64,000 bases of DNA from Listeria cossartiae subsp. cayugensis (GTDB lineage: Bacteria > Bacillota > Bacilli > Lactobacillales > Listeriaceae): NCBI RefSeq assembly GCF_014229095.1, contig NZ_JAARZC010000001.1, positions 1,054,001 through 1,118,000 on the forward strand, in the 5' to 3' direction. The notes below the pieces were generated by a model. It was given only the letters and a program-made list of their open reading frames with translations, was not told the DNA's origin and ran no database searches. This document shows positions 1-8,300 of this stretch, in pieces (position 1 is the first letter of the stretch; every line of letters starts with the position of its first letter). A program made the translations under genes and the position numbers.

Positions 1-256
1 AGAGCAAGTTGGCAAAAAAGGCATTATTCGCGATCCAGCAGTACATGCGTCTGTCGTGGAAAACATTGTTCAATTTGCGCTCGATAATGGTTATGACTTG
101 ATGGGCCTTGATTTCTCACCTATTACAGGTGGCGAAGGAAACATCGAATTTATCGCGCACCTTAAATGGACTGGCGAAGAAACGGGAACAAGCCATATAG
201 AACCAGACGCGATTACAAAACTTATCGAAAAAGCACATACTAAATTAGATAAATAA
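1..256 (+). CDS. TlyA/YqxC-family RNA methyltransferase (hemolysin-like), C-terminal part
   Basis: Only the last 84 codons are in the window; the reading frame is open to the left edge (frame begins at base 2). The visible tail contains GIIRDPAVH, then the G-x-D-F-S-P-I-T-G-G-x-G-N-I-E-F stretch, which is typical of the C-terminal end of the FtsJ-like domain of TlyA/YqxC proteins. Family knowledge: these are S4-domain plus FtsJ-domain rRNA 2'-O-methyltransferases, long annotated as hemolysins. The S4 domain and catalytic residues lie outside the window. A GTG at 56 is internal, not the start. The gene is followed by a hairpin at 262-287 and then argR, the same order (yqxC-ahrC-recN) as in Bacillus. 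Confidence 0.85.
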   Translation, partial: EQVGKKGIIRDPAVHASVVENIVQFALDNGYDLMGLDFSPITGGEGNIEFIAHLKWTGEETGTSHIEPDAITKLIEKAHTKLDK

Positions 257-261
257 TGTAT

Positions 262-291
262 ACCGGAAAGCAGCGATGTTTTCCGGTTTTT
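262..291 (+). terminator. rho-independent terminator after tlyA-like gene
   Basis: An 8-bp perfect stem, ACCGGAAA (262-269) with TTTCCGGT (280-287), runs into a T-rich tract. It separates the tlyA-like gene from argR. Confidence 0.75.
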
Positions 292-362
292 GCTTTTACC
301 ATGCTATTTTGGCTCATTTTACGATGTATTTTCTATGTATAATGTATTAAAGAAACTTTTCT

Positions 363-413
363 TGCATAAATTTGCACTAAATCCGTGACTTTATGCGTTT
401 TTTCGGATAAGAT
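363..413 (+). promoter_or_regulatory. argR promoter region with candidate ARG box
   Basis: TGCATAAATTTGCA at 363-376 is a near-palindromic AT-centred box resembling ArgR/AhrC operators. Just downstream is a possible sigma-A promoter, GTGACT (385-390), 17 bp, TAAGAT (408-413). Another TATAAT lies upstream at 338-343. The arrangement would allow autoregulation, but the box differs from the Bacillus consensus, so the call is tentative. Confidence 0.35.
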
Positions 414-446
414 GTAAGTAGAAAATTATCGTGAGGTGAAGAAGGA

Positions 447-896
447 ATGAATAAAGGTCATCGTCATATTATTATTCGAGAATTGATTACATCTAATGAG
501 ATTGACACGCAAGAAGATTTAGTAGAACTTCTATTAGAACGCGATGTTAAAGTTACCCAAGCAACCGTTTCCCGTGATATTAAAGAACTTCATCTTGTCA
601 AAGTTCCAACACAAACAGGCGGCTACAAATATAGTCTTCCTGCCGATAATAGCTTTAACCCACACCAAAAATTAAAACGCGCTTTGATTGATTGCTTTAT
701 TGGCATTGATAATGTGCAATTTATGATTATTTTAAAAGTAATGCCAGGTAACGGAAATTCCGTTGGTGCATTAATAGATAACTTGGACTGGCCAGAAAAA
801 GCTGGAACTATTTGCGGAGATGACACTTGCTTGATTATTTGTCGCTCGGAAGAAAATGCCAAAACATTAACAGATCGTTTTATCGATATGCTTTAA
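447..896 (+). CDS. argR: arginine repressor ArgR/AhrC
   Basis: This is a 149-residue protein, the usual ArgR length. The N-terminal winged-helix DNA-binding domain carries the family recognition segment [13 protein letters not shown] (about residues 36-48). The C-terminal oligomerisation and arginine-binding domain carries [11 protein letters not shown] and [10 protein letters not shown], the site of the paired aspartates that bind arginine. Known role: an arginine-bound hexamer that represses biosynthetic arg genes and can activate catabolism. The start ATG at 447 follows a strong Shine-Dalgarno, GAGGTGAAG (433-441). It lies 22 bases before recN, so the two are probably cotranscribed, as in Bacillus ahrC-recN. 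A candidate ARG box lies upstream. Confidence 0.95.
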
Positions 897-918
897 AATT
901 TGTTGGAGGTGAAAGATT

Positions 919-2610
919 TTGCTTCAAGAAATGACAATTAAAAACTTTGCTATCATCGAATCGCTTTCTTTAACTTTTCAAGAAGGGATGACGGTATTAA
1001 CAGGGGAGACCGGCGCTGGTAAATCAATTATTATTGATGCGCTTGGTCTTCTTGTTGGCGGACGCGGATCAGCTGACTTTATCCGTCACGGCGAGGAACG
1101 CTTGGAACTTCAAGGGTTATTCGGATTAGCAGAGGATAATCACGCTTGCCGCAATGCACTTTTAGAAAATGGGATAGATGCTTCGGATGATATGGTCGTT
1201 TTGGAACGTAGCTTATTTCGGTCAGGGAAAAATAGTTGCCGAATTAACGGAAAACTCGTAACGACCGTTCTCTTGCGCCAAATTGGCTCGAAATTAATAG
1301 ATATCCATAGTCAGCATGAACATCAAGAATTGATGAATGACGAGTTTCATTTATCGTTACTAGATCGTTTTGCTTCTGACAAAATCAAGCCGGCACTAAC
1401 GAAATATCAAACTAATTTTAAAGAATACCAAGCGATTGAAAAAGAATGGAAAAATTGGACGAAAAATGAGCGGGAATTAGCACAGCGACTGGATATGCTT
1501 CGTTTTCAACAACAAGAAATCGAAAATGCCAATTTACAAGCTGGTGAAGAAGATCGCTTATTAGAGCAAAAAAATATTTTAGCTAATTTTGAAAAACTAA
1601 ATGAAAATTTGCAAGGTGCATACGCGGCGATTCAAGGAGAGCCTGGTGGGCTAGAGTTTGTCGGGGAAGCGATGCGCCAAATGGAAACAGCGGCCAGCAT
1701 TCATACCGACTATAAAGCAGTCAGTGAGGCGATTTCGTCTAGTTACTATATGTTAGAAGATAGCATGAGCCAAATTAGACAATCGCTCGACCAGTTAGAA
1801 TTTCAACCAGAAGAACTGAATCAAATTGAATCTCGTTTGAATGACTTAAATCAATTGAAACGCAAATATGGTAAAACAATTGAAGATATCATTCAATACG
1901 AACAAGAAATCAGCAGCGAAATGGAAAAACTAACGGACAGTGAATCGCATGTCGGCCACTTAGAGACAAAATTAGCAACACTCAAAACGGAACTAACCAA
2001 ACAGGCGAACACGCTAACAGATATCCGTAAAAAAGCGGCAGTTATCTTAGAAAAACAAATTAAACAAGAATTAAATCAACTCTATATGGAAAAAGCTATT
2101 TTTAGTGTGCGTTTTGAAGCAAATAAAATGGAACTGACAGAATCCGGCCAAGATAGCGTCGTTTTCTACATGTCAACTAACCCAGGAGAACCGCTAAAAC
2201 CGTTAGCAAAAATTGCGTCTGGCGGTGAATTATCGCGAATGATGTTAGCTTTAAAAACTATTTTCTCCAGACACCAAGGTATTACTTCTATCATTTTCGA
2301 TGAAGTAGATACGGGTGTAAGTGGCCGAGTTGGTCAAGCCATCGCAGAAAAAATTTATGCGGTATCTGTGGGGTCGCAAGTCTTATGTATTAGCCATCTA
2401 CCACAAGTTGCTGCCATGGCGAACCACCATTACTACATCACGAAAAAAGTACAAAATAAGCGGACAACAACTTCTGTCACCGTACTTCAAGGTGAAGATA
2501 AAGTAGAGGAAATCAGTCGAATGATTGCTGGAATAGAAGTCACAGAATTAACAAAACAACATGCAAAAGAAATGATTGAACAAGCGGAAAAAGTAAAACA
2601 AACCTATTAA
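919..2610 (+). CDS. recN: DNA repair protein RecN
   Basis: This 563-residue SMC-like ATPase has full family length. Walker A is GETGAGKS at residues 29-36. A long charged, Gln/Glu-rich coiled coil occupies roughly residues 150-370. The ABC signature KIASGGELSRMM and Walker B IIFDEVDTGVSG follow in the C-terminal half. RecN acts at double-strand breaks, tethering DNA ends for RecA-dependent repair. The start is a TTG at 919 with Shine-Dalgarno GGAGGTG at 905-911, eight bases away; an in-frame ATG follows at codon 5. I see no LexA box in the short gap after argR. Confidence 0.95.
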   Translation: MLQEMTIKNFAIIESLSLTFQEGMTVLTGETGAGKSIIIDALGLLVGGRGSADFIRHGEERLELQGLFGLAEDNHACRNALLENGIDASDDMVVLERSLFRSGKNSCRINGKLVTTVLLRQIGSKLIDIHSQHEHQELMNDEFHLSLLDRFASDKIKPALTKYQTNFKEYQAIEKEWKNWTKNERELAQRLDMLRFQQQEIENANLQAGEEDRLLEQKNILANFEKLNENLQGAYAAIQGEPGGLEFVGEAMRQMETAASIHTDYKAVSEAISSSYYMLEDSMSQIRQSLDQLEFQPEELNQIESRLNDLNQLKRKYGKTIEDIIQYEQEISSEMEKLTDSESHVGHLETKLATLKTELTKQANTLTDIRKKAAVILEKQIKQELNQLYMEKAIFSVRFEANKMELTESGQDSVVFYMSTNPGEPLKPLAKIASGGELSRMMLALKTIFSRHQGITSIIFDEVDTGVSGRVGQAIAEKIYAVSVGSQVLCISHLPQVAAMANHHYYITKKVQNKRTTTSVTVLQGEDKVEEISRMIAGIEVTELTKQHAKEMIEQAEKVKQTY

Positions 2611-2623
2611 AAAACGAAATTGC

Positions 2624-2652
2624 TTGCATATCGAATAGTTTTTGCTTAAAAT
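2624..2652 (+). promoter_or_regulatory. sigma-A promoter of the ptb-buk-bkd operon
   Basis: TTGCAT (2624-2629), a 17-bp spacer and TAAAAT (2647-2652) lie 85 bases before the ptb start. I see no sigma-54 (GG-N10-GC) promoter, unlike the SigL/BkdR-controlled bkd operon of B. subtilis. Confidence 0.55.
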
Positions 2653-2737
2653 GAATAAGGTAGAAATTATTACCTGGTCATAAAAACAACTACTAATTCG
2701 AAATGCGGCTTTTTTGTGCGATAAAGGAGTAATTTTT

Positions 2738-3604
2738 ATGACAAAAAGCAGATTTTTTACAGAAGTAGCAGACACAAGCTCATTTGTTTTTGCGGTAGCA
2801 GGCGCGGATGATGAAGTAGTACTTGAAACGATTCGCCTCGCATTAAACCAAAAACTAGGTAAATTTCTTTTATTCGGAAAAAAAGAAGACAAAACATTAA
2901 CAGCAAACGAAAGTGTTACATGGATTCAAGCAGATACAGCAGAAGCGGCAGCACAAGGCGCAATTTCAGCTGTGAAAAATAAAGAAGCAGACATTTTAGT
3001 CAAAGGTTTTATCCCAACGGCTACATTGATGAGCCACGTATTAAAAAAAGAAAACGGACTTAGAACGAACCAATTACTAAGCCAAATTGCTATTTTTGAT
3101 ATTCCGACTTATCATAAACCACTGCTCCTAACAGACTGTGCCATGAACGTTGCACCAACAACTAAAGAAAAAATCGCGATTACAGAAAATGCAGTCGCGG
3201 CTGCGCATAAAATCGGCATAGCAAATCCCAAAATTGCTTTGCTAAGTGCCGTGGAAGAAGTGACAGAAAAAATGCCATCCACTGTGGAAGCGCGGGACGT
3301 TGTAGCTCATTTTGGCGATAGCATAAACATCGCAGGTCCATTAGCACTAGATGTAGCCATTTCAAAAGAAGCAGCCCTTCATAAAGGCATTACCGATAGT
3401 TCGGCTGGTGAAGCAGATATCTTAGTAGCACCGAATATCGAAACAGGAAATGCGCTGTATAAATCACTCGTATACTTTGCAGGCGCTAAGGTCGGCAGTG
3501 CAATCGTCGGCGCGAAAGTACCAATTGTTATTTCCTCGAGAAATGATACACCAGAGAATAAATTAGCTTCATTTATCTTAACCGTAAGAATGGTTGAGAA
3601 ATGA
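2738..3604 (+). CDS. ptb: phosphate butyryltransferase (branched-chain acyl-CoA phosphotransferase)
   Basis: This is a 288-residue member of the phosphate acetyl/butyryltransferase family. The start ATG at 2738 is chosen because it follows AAAGGAGT (2723-2730); an in-frame upstream ATG at 2714 has no ribosome binding site. C-terminal family features are visible, such as [21 protein letters not shown] and the closing [10 protein letters not shown]. It converts butyryl-CoA or branched acyl-CoA plus phosphate to acyl phosphate and CoA. As first gene before buk and the BkdA/B/lpd genes, it is inferred to work on isobutyryl-, isovaleryl- and 2-methylbutyryl-CoA made by the dehydrogenase complex. 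Run in reverse with buk, it could activate exogenous branched acids for membrane lipid synthesis. Confidence 0.92.
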   Translation: MTKSRFFTEVADTSSFVFAVAGADDEVVLETIRLALNQKLGKFLLFGKKEDKTLTANESVTWIQADTAEAAAQGAISAVKNKEADILVKGFIPTATLMSHVLKKENGLRTNQLLSQIAIFDIPTYHKPLLLTDCAMNVAPTTKEKIAITENAVAAAHKIGIANPKIALLSAVEEVTEKMPSTVEARDVVAHFGDSINIAGPLALDVAISKEAALHKGITDSSAGEADILVAPNIETGNALYKSLVYFAGAKVGSAIVGAKVPIVISSRNDTPENKLASFILTVRMVEK

Positions 3605-3740
3605 TGAAATAATGTGAATAGACGGACTTTAACAAACTGAATGCAAAGGCTTTTATTTGATTACGCCCTACGTGTTACAATAGTCCATGGGAAAATGATG
3701 ACCTACTGCATTTTTCACAATTAAATTTGGAGGAAAGCAA

Positions 3741-4808
3741 ATGTCTTTTGATGTTTTGACCATAAATCCTGGTTCCACGTCTACAAAACTCGCTGTTTAC
3801 CAAGGCGATAAAGTACTTTTTGAAGAAACAGTCAGACACACAATGCAAGAACTAGCCGATTTTAATAATGTACAGGAACAATTTGATTTTAGATGGCAAG
3901 TTTTACGTCGAGTGATGGATGCATTTGGTTATGATGGAAAGAATTTACAAGCAGTAGTTGGAAGAGGTGGCTTACTTCGACCAGTTGCTGGCGGTACATA
4001 TATGGTTACAGAAAAAATGATAGCGGATTTAAAAGAGAACAAATACGGAGAGCATGCCTCAAATTTAGGCGCAATGCTTGCGAAAAAACTAGCCGATGAG
4101 CTCGAAATCCCAAGTTTTATTGTCGACCCAGTGGTAGTGGATGAAATGCAAGCCATCGCACGAGTTTCTGGAAACGCCTTGGTTGCAAGAAAAAGTATTT
4201 TCCACGCGTTAAACCATAAAGCTGCGGGGCGGAAAATAGCCAAACAACTAGGATCCGATTATGAAAAAATGAATTTCGTTATTGCTCATCTTGGTGGAGG
4301 GATTTCGGTTGCAGCCCACAGACAAGGCGAAGCGGTTGACGTGAATAACGCCTTAGATGGAGACGGTCCTTTTAGTCCAGAAAGATCAGGTTCACTTCCG
4401 ATGAATGATTTTTTAGAAGCGTGTTTTAGTGGGAAGTGGACGAAACGCGAACTGCATGATTTGATTGTTGGTCGTGGTGGGATGATTTCTTATCTAGGAA
4501 CCAACAGCATGCTAGATGTAGAAGCGAAAGTTCAAGCAGGTGACGAAAAAGCAATTGAAGCTTTCGATGCAATGGCGTATCAAGTAAGTAAAGAAATTGG
4601 CGCTTGTTCTGTAGTCTTGCAAGGCAACATTGACGCGATTATTTTAACCGGCGGACTTGCTAGAAGTGAGCTTTTTACAAAGAAAATTACCGAGCAAATA
4701 AACTGGATAGCCAGTGTGATTATAGAGCCAGGCGAAGACGAATTAGAAGCATTAAATAGTGGCGTACAACGCGTGCTCGCTGGCCTTGAAAAAGAAAAAG
4801 TGTATTAA
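3741..4808 (+). CDS. buk: butyrate kinase
   Basis: This 355-residue protein is an acetate/butyrate kinase of the ASKHA fold. The N-terminal NPGSTSTKLAVY phosphate-binding segment begins at residue 9, and HLGGGISVAAH and ILTGGLARS are the later nucleotide-binding motifs. It converts acyl phosphate plus ADP to carboxylic acid plus ATP, so it completes substrate-level phosphorylation from branched-chain keto acids with the product of ptb. The start ATG follows GGAGGAAAG. It is separated from ptb by 136 bases holding a TACAAT at 3676-3681 without a convincing -35, so a weak internal promoter is possible. It ends 14 bases before lpd. Confidence 0.93.
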   Translation: MSFDVLTINPGSTSTKLAVYQGDKVLFEETVRHTMQELADFNNVQEQFDFRWQVLRRVMDAFGYDGKNLQAVVGRGGLLRPVAGGTYMVTEKMIADLKENKYGEHASNLGAMLAKKLADELEIPSFIVDPVVVDEMQAIARVSGNALVARKSIFHALNHKAAGRKIAKQLGSDYEKMNFVIAHLGGGISVAAHRQGEAVDVNNALDGDGPFSPERSGSLPMNDFLEACFSGKWTKRELHDLIVGRGGMISYLGTNSMLDVEAKVQAGDEKAIEAFDAMAYQVSKEIGACSVVLQGNIDAIILTGGLARSELFTKKITEQINWIASVIIEPGEDELEALNSGVQRVLAGLEKEKVY

Positions 4809-4822
4809 AAGGAGGAGATAAT

Positions 4823-6250
4823 GTGGCAACAGAATATGATGTAGTTATTCTTGGCGGAGGAACTGGCGGTTACGTCGCAGCAATCCAAGCAGCAAAGAAC
4901 GGACAAAAAGTAGCTGTCGTTGAAAAAGGAAAAGTTGGTGGGACGTGTCTTCATCGCGGCTGTATTCCAACAAAAGCCTTATTACGTTCAGCAGAAGTTC
5001 TACAAACAGTAAAAAAAGCAAGTGAATTTGGTATTTCGGTTGAAGGAACTGCCGGAATCAACTTTTTACAAGCACAAGAAAGAAAACAACAAATTGTAGA
5101 CCAACTAGAAAAAGGTATCCACCAATTATTTAAACAAGGTAAAATAGACTTGTTTGTTGGAACGGGGACGATTTTAGGACCATCGATTTTTTCACCGACA
5201 GCTGGGACGGTTTCAGTTGAATTTGAAGATGGCTCTGAAAATGAAATGCTCATTCCTAAAAACTTGATTATCGCGACAGGCTCCAAACCGCGCACATTAA
5301 ATGGTTTAACAATCGATGAAGAACATGTTTTATCATCTGATGGCGCGCTAAATCTTGAAACTTTACCAAAATCAATTATTATTGTTGGCGGCGGGGTTAT
5401 CGGGATGGAATGGGCTTCAATGATGCATGATTTCGGCGTAGAAGTGACGGTGCTAGAATATGCGGACCGGATTTTGCCAACCGAAGATAAAGAAGTAGCG
5501 AAAGAATTAGCAAGACTGTATAAAAAGAAAAAATTAAACATGCATACATCTGCTGAAGTTCAAGCAGCGAGTTATAAAAAAACAGATGCTGGTGTAGAAA
5601 TTAGCGCAATCATCAAAGGTGAAGAGCAAACTTTCACAGCGGACAAAATTCTTGTTTCTGTTGGTCGTTCGGCTAACACAGAAAATATCGGTTTACAAAA
5701 CACGGATATCGCGACCGAAAATGGCTTTATCCAAGTAAATGATTTTTACCAAACAAAAGAAAGCCATATCTATGCGATTGGTGACTGCATTCCAACAATT
5801 CAACTTGCGCACGTTGCCATGGAAGAAGGAACAATTGCAGCTAACCATATTGCTGGAAAAGCGACGGAAAAACTTGACTATGACTTAGTTCCCCGTTGTA
5901 TTTATACTTCTACAGAAATCGCAAGTGTCGGTATCACAGAAGAGCAAGCGAAAGAACGCGGTCATGAAGTTAAAAAAGGCAAATTTTTCTTCCGTGGTAT
6001 CGGGAAAGCACTCGTTTACGGAGAATCAGATGGCTTCATTAAAATTATTGCAGATAAAAAGACAGACGATATCTTAGGCGTGAGCATGATTGGACCGCAC
6101 GTTACGGACATGATTAGCGAAGCCGCTTTAGCGCAAGTTTTAAATGCAACGCCGTGGGAAGTGGGCAACACGATTCACCCACACCCAACTTTATCAGAAA
6201 GTTTTAGAGAAGCTGCCCTTGCTGTGGATGGCAATGCAATTCACGGTTAA
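4823..6250 (+). CDS. lpd: dihydrolipoamide dehydrogenase (E3) of the branched-chain keto acid complex
   Basis: This is a 475-residue pyridine nucleotide-disulfide oxidoreductase. An FAD-binding GGGTGG motif starts at residue 11. The redox-active disulfide motif is GGTCLHRGCIPTK, with cysteines 42 and 47. An NAD-binding GGGVIGMEWA motif lies mid-protein, and the C-terminal dimer interface has the His-Pro-His-Pro-Thr-x-Ser-Glu catalytic segment. It reoxidises dihydrolipoyl groups on BkdB with NAD+. The start is GTG at 4823, behind a strong AAAGGAGGAG. Its place in the operon indicates a dedicated BCKDH E3 rather than the pyruvate dehydrogenase E3. Also called lpdV or bkdD in relatives. Confidence 0.92.
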   Translation: MATEYDVVILGGGTGGYVAAIQAAKNGQKVAVVEKGKVGGTCLHRGCIPTKALLRSAEVLQTVKKASEFGISVEGTAGINFLQAQERKQQIVDQLEKGIHQLFKQGKIDLFVGTGTILGPSIFSPTAGTVSVEFEDGSENEMLIPKNLIIATGSKPRTLNGLTIDEEHVLSSDGALNLETLPKSIIIVGGGVIGMEWASMMHDFGVEVTVLEYADRILPTEDKEVAKELARLYKKKKLNMHTSAEVQAASYKKTDAGVEISAIIKGEEQTFTADKILVSVGRSANTENIGLQNTDIATENGFIQVNDFYQTKESHIYAIGDCIPTIQLAHVAMEEGTIAANHIAGKATEKLDYDLVPRCIYTSTEIASVGITEEQAKERGHEVKKGKFFFRGIGKALVYGESDGFIKIIADKKTDDILGVSMIGPHVTDMISEAALAQVLNATPWEVGNTIHPHPTLSESFREAALAVDGNAIHG

Positions 6251-6274
6251 TACAGCTTTAAAGGAGGAACAAAA

Positions 6275-7270
6275 ATGACTTTAAAAGAAGCAGGTTTAAC
6301 AGAAGATAAATTAATTAAAATGTATGAAACAATGTTAATGGCAAGAAGACTAGATGAACGTATGTGGCTACTTAACCGTTCTGGGAAAATTCCTTTCACC
6401 ATTTCTGGACAAGGGCAAGAAACGGCACAAATTGGCGCTGCGTTTGCCTTTGATTTAGATAAAGATTACGCATTACCATATTACCGCGATTTGGCGGTTG
6501 TGTTAGCATTCGGAATGACAGCGAAAGATATTATGTTATCCGCGTTTGCTAAAGCCGAAGACCCGAACTCTGGCGGACGTCAAATGCCAGCTCACTTTGG
6601 TCAAAAATCGAACCGCATCGTGACACAAAGCTCACCTGTAACAACCCAGTTCCCGCACGCAGCAGGTATTGGTCTTGCAGCAAAAATGGCCGGTGATGAG
6701 ATTGCAATTTATGCTTCAACTGGTGAAGGCTCTTCTAACCAAGGCGATTTCCACGAAGGAATCAACTTCGCATCTGTACATAAGTTGCCAGTTGTTTTCG
6801 TCATTCACAATAACCAATATGCCATTTCTGTGCCAGCATCGAAACAGTATGCCGCAGAAAAACTATCTGACCGAGCAATTGGTTACGGCATCCCTGGTGA
6901 ACGCGTTGATGGAACGAATATGGGAGAAGTTTATGCCGCATTTAAACGCGCAGCAGATCGCGCAAGAAACGGCGAAGGACCAACTTTAATCGAAACAGTT
7001 TCCTACCGCTTCACGCCACACTCCTCCGATGATGACGACAGCAGTTATCGTTCCAGAGAAGAAGTGAACGAAGCAAAAGGAAAAGATCCACTGACAATTT
7101 TCCAAACAGAATTACTTGAAGAAGGTTACTTAACAGAAGAAAAAATCGCTGAAATCGAAAAAAATATTGCAAAAGAAGTTAACGAAGCAACCGATTACGC
7201 GGAAAGTGCAGCCTACGCTGAACCAGAATCATCTTTACTTTACGTATATGATGAAGAAGCGAATAGCTGA
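6275..7270 (+). CDS. bkdAA: branched-chain 2-oxo acid dehydrogenase E1 alpha subunit
   Basis: This 331-residue E1 alpha subunit carries the thiamine diphosphate motif beginning GEGSSNQGDFHEG and ending in the HNN of VVFVIHNN. PHSSDDDDSSYRS contains the phosphorylation-loop-like region conserved in E1 alpha chains. With BkdAB it decarboxylates keto acids of Val, Ile and Leu and reductively acylates the lipoyl group of BkdB. The start ATG at 6275 follows AAAGGAGG, 24 bases after lpd. The next gene begins 16 bases downstream. A pyruvate dehydrogenase E1 alpha is the alternative family call, but the ptb-buk context argues for branched-chain substrates. Confidence 0.92.
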   Translation: MTLKEAGLTEDKLIKMYETMLMARRLDERMWLLNRSGKIPFTISGQGQETAQIGAAFAFDLDKDYALPYYRDLAVVLAFGMTAKDIMLSAFAKAEDPNSGGRQMPAHFGQKSNRIVTQSSPVTTQFPHAAGIGLAAKMAGDEIAIYASTGEGSSNQGDFHEGINFASVHKLPVVFVIHNNQYAISVPASKQYAAEKLSDRAIGYGIPGERVDGTNMGEVYAAFKRAADRARNGEGPTLIETVSYRFTPHSSDDDDSSYRSREEVNEAKGKDPLTIFQTELLEEGYLTEEKIAEIEKNIAKEVNEATDYAESAAYAEPESSLLYVYDEEANS

Positions 7271-7286
7271 TTAGGAGGGAATTTGA

Positions 7287-8270
7287 ATGCCAGTCATTTC
7301 ATATATTGATGCAATAACAATGGCGCTTAAAGAAGAAATGGAGCGCGACGACAAAGTATTTATTTTAGGAGAAGACGTAGGGAAAAAAGGCGGCGTATTT
7401 AAAGCAACTGCCGGCCTATACGATGAATTTGGAGAAGACAGAGTGCTTGATACACCACTTGCTGAGTCCGCGATTGCCGGAGTTGGAATTGGTGCAGCGA
7501 TGTACGGCTATCGTCCAGTTGCAGAAATGCAATTTGCAGACTTTATTATGCCTGCTGTTAACCAAATCATTTCAGAAGCATCTCGCATTCGCTACCGTTC
7601 GAATAATGATTGGTCTTGCCCGATGGTTATTCGCGCACCTTTTGGAGGCGGGGTACACGGAGCGCTTTACCATTCACAATCAGTTGAAAAAGTGTTTTTC
7701 GGGCAACCAGGTTTAAAAATTGTTGTTCCATCTTCTCCATATGATGCAAAAGGACTTTTAAAAGCAGCGATTCGCGATAACGATCCAGTGCTTTTCTTTG
7801 AACATAAACGTGCCTATCGCTTACTAAAAGGCGAAGTACCGGAAACAGATTATATCGTTCCAATCGGCGAAGCAAATGTTGTCCGTGAAGGCGATGATAT
7901 TACTGTTATTACTTATGGCTTAGCAGTTCAATTTGCCCAACAAGCCGCAGAGCGTTTAGCAGCAGAAGGTGTAGAAGCACATATTCTTGATTTACGTACA
8001 ATTTATCCGTTAGACCAAGAAGCGATTATCGAAGCAACGAAAAAAACAGGTAAAGTACTTCTTGTAACAGAGGATAACAAGCAAGGAAGTATCATTAGTG
8101 AAGTTGCAGCAATTATTTCGGAACATTGTCTATTCGATTTAGATGCGCCAATTGCTAGACTGGCAGGGCCAGATACCCCAGCAATGCCTTTTGCTCCAAC
8201 AATGGAAAAACATTTTATGATTAATCCGGATAAAGTGGCGGATGCAATGAAAGAATTAGCGGAATTTTAG
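7287..8270 (+). CDS. bkdAB: branched-chain 2-oxo acid dehydrogenase E1 beta subunit
   Basis: This is a 327-residue transketolase-like E1 beta subunit. The N-terminal ILGEDVG and the TPLAESAIAGVGIGAA segment (with the catalytic ThDP-activating Glu) are typical. A C-terminal transketolase domain follows, with ITYGLAVQ and LDLRTIYPLD. It forms the alpha2-beta2 E1 component with BkdAA. Shine-Dalgarno TTAGGAGGG lies before the ATG. It ends 30 bases before bkdB. Confidence 0.93.
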   Translation: MPVISYIDAITMALKEEMERDDKVFILGEDVGKKGGVFKATAGLYDEFGEDRVLDTPLAESAIAGVGIGAAMYGYRPVAEMQFADFIMPAVNQIISEASRIRYRSNNDWSCPMVIRAPFGGGVHGALYHSQSVEKVFFGQPGLKIVVPSSPYDAKGLLKAAIRDNDPVLFFEHKRAYRLLKGEVPETDYIVPIGEANVVREGDDITVITYGLAVQFAQQAAERLAAEGVEAHILDLRTIYPLDQEAIIEATKKTGKVLLVTEDNKQGSIISEVAAIISEHCLFDLDAPIARLAGPDTPAMPFAPTMEKHFMINPDKVADAMKELAEF

Positions 8271-8300
8271 ACCCGTTTTAAATTAAAGGAGTGAAGACCC

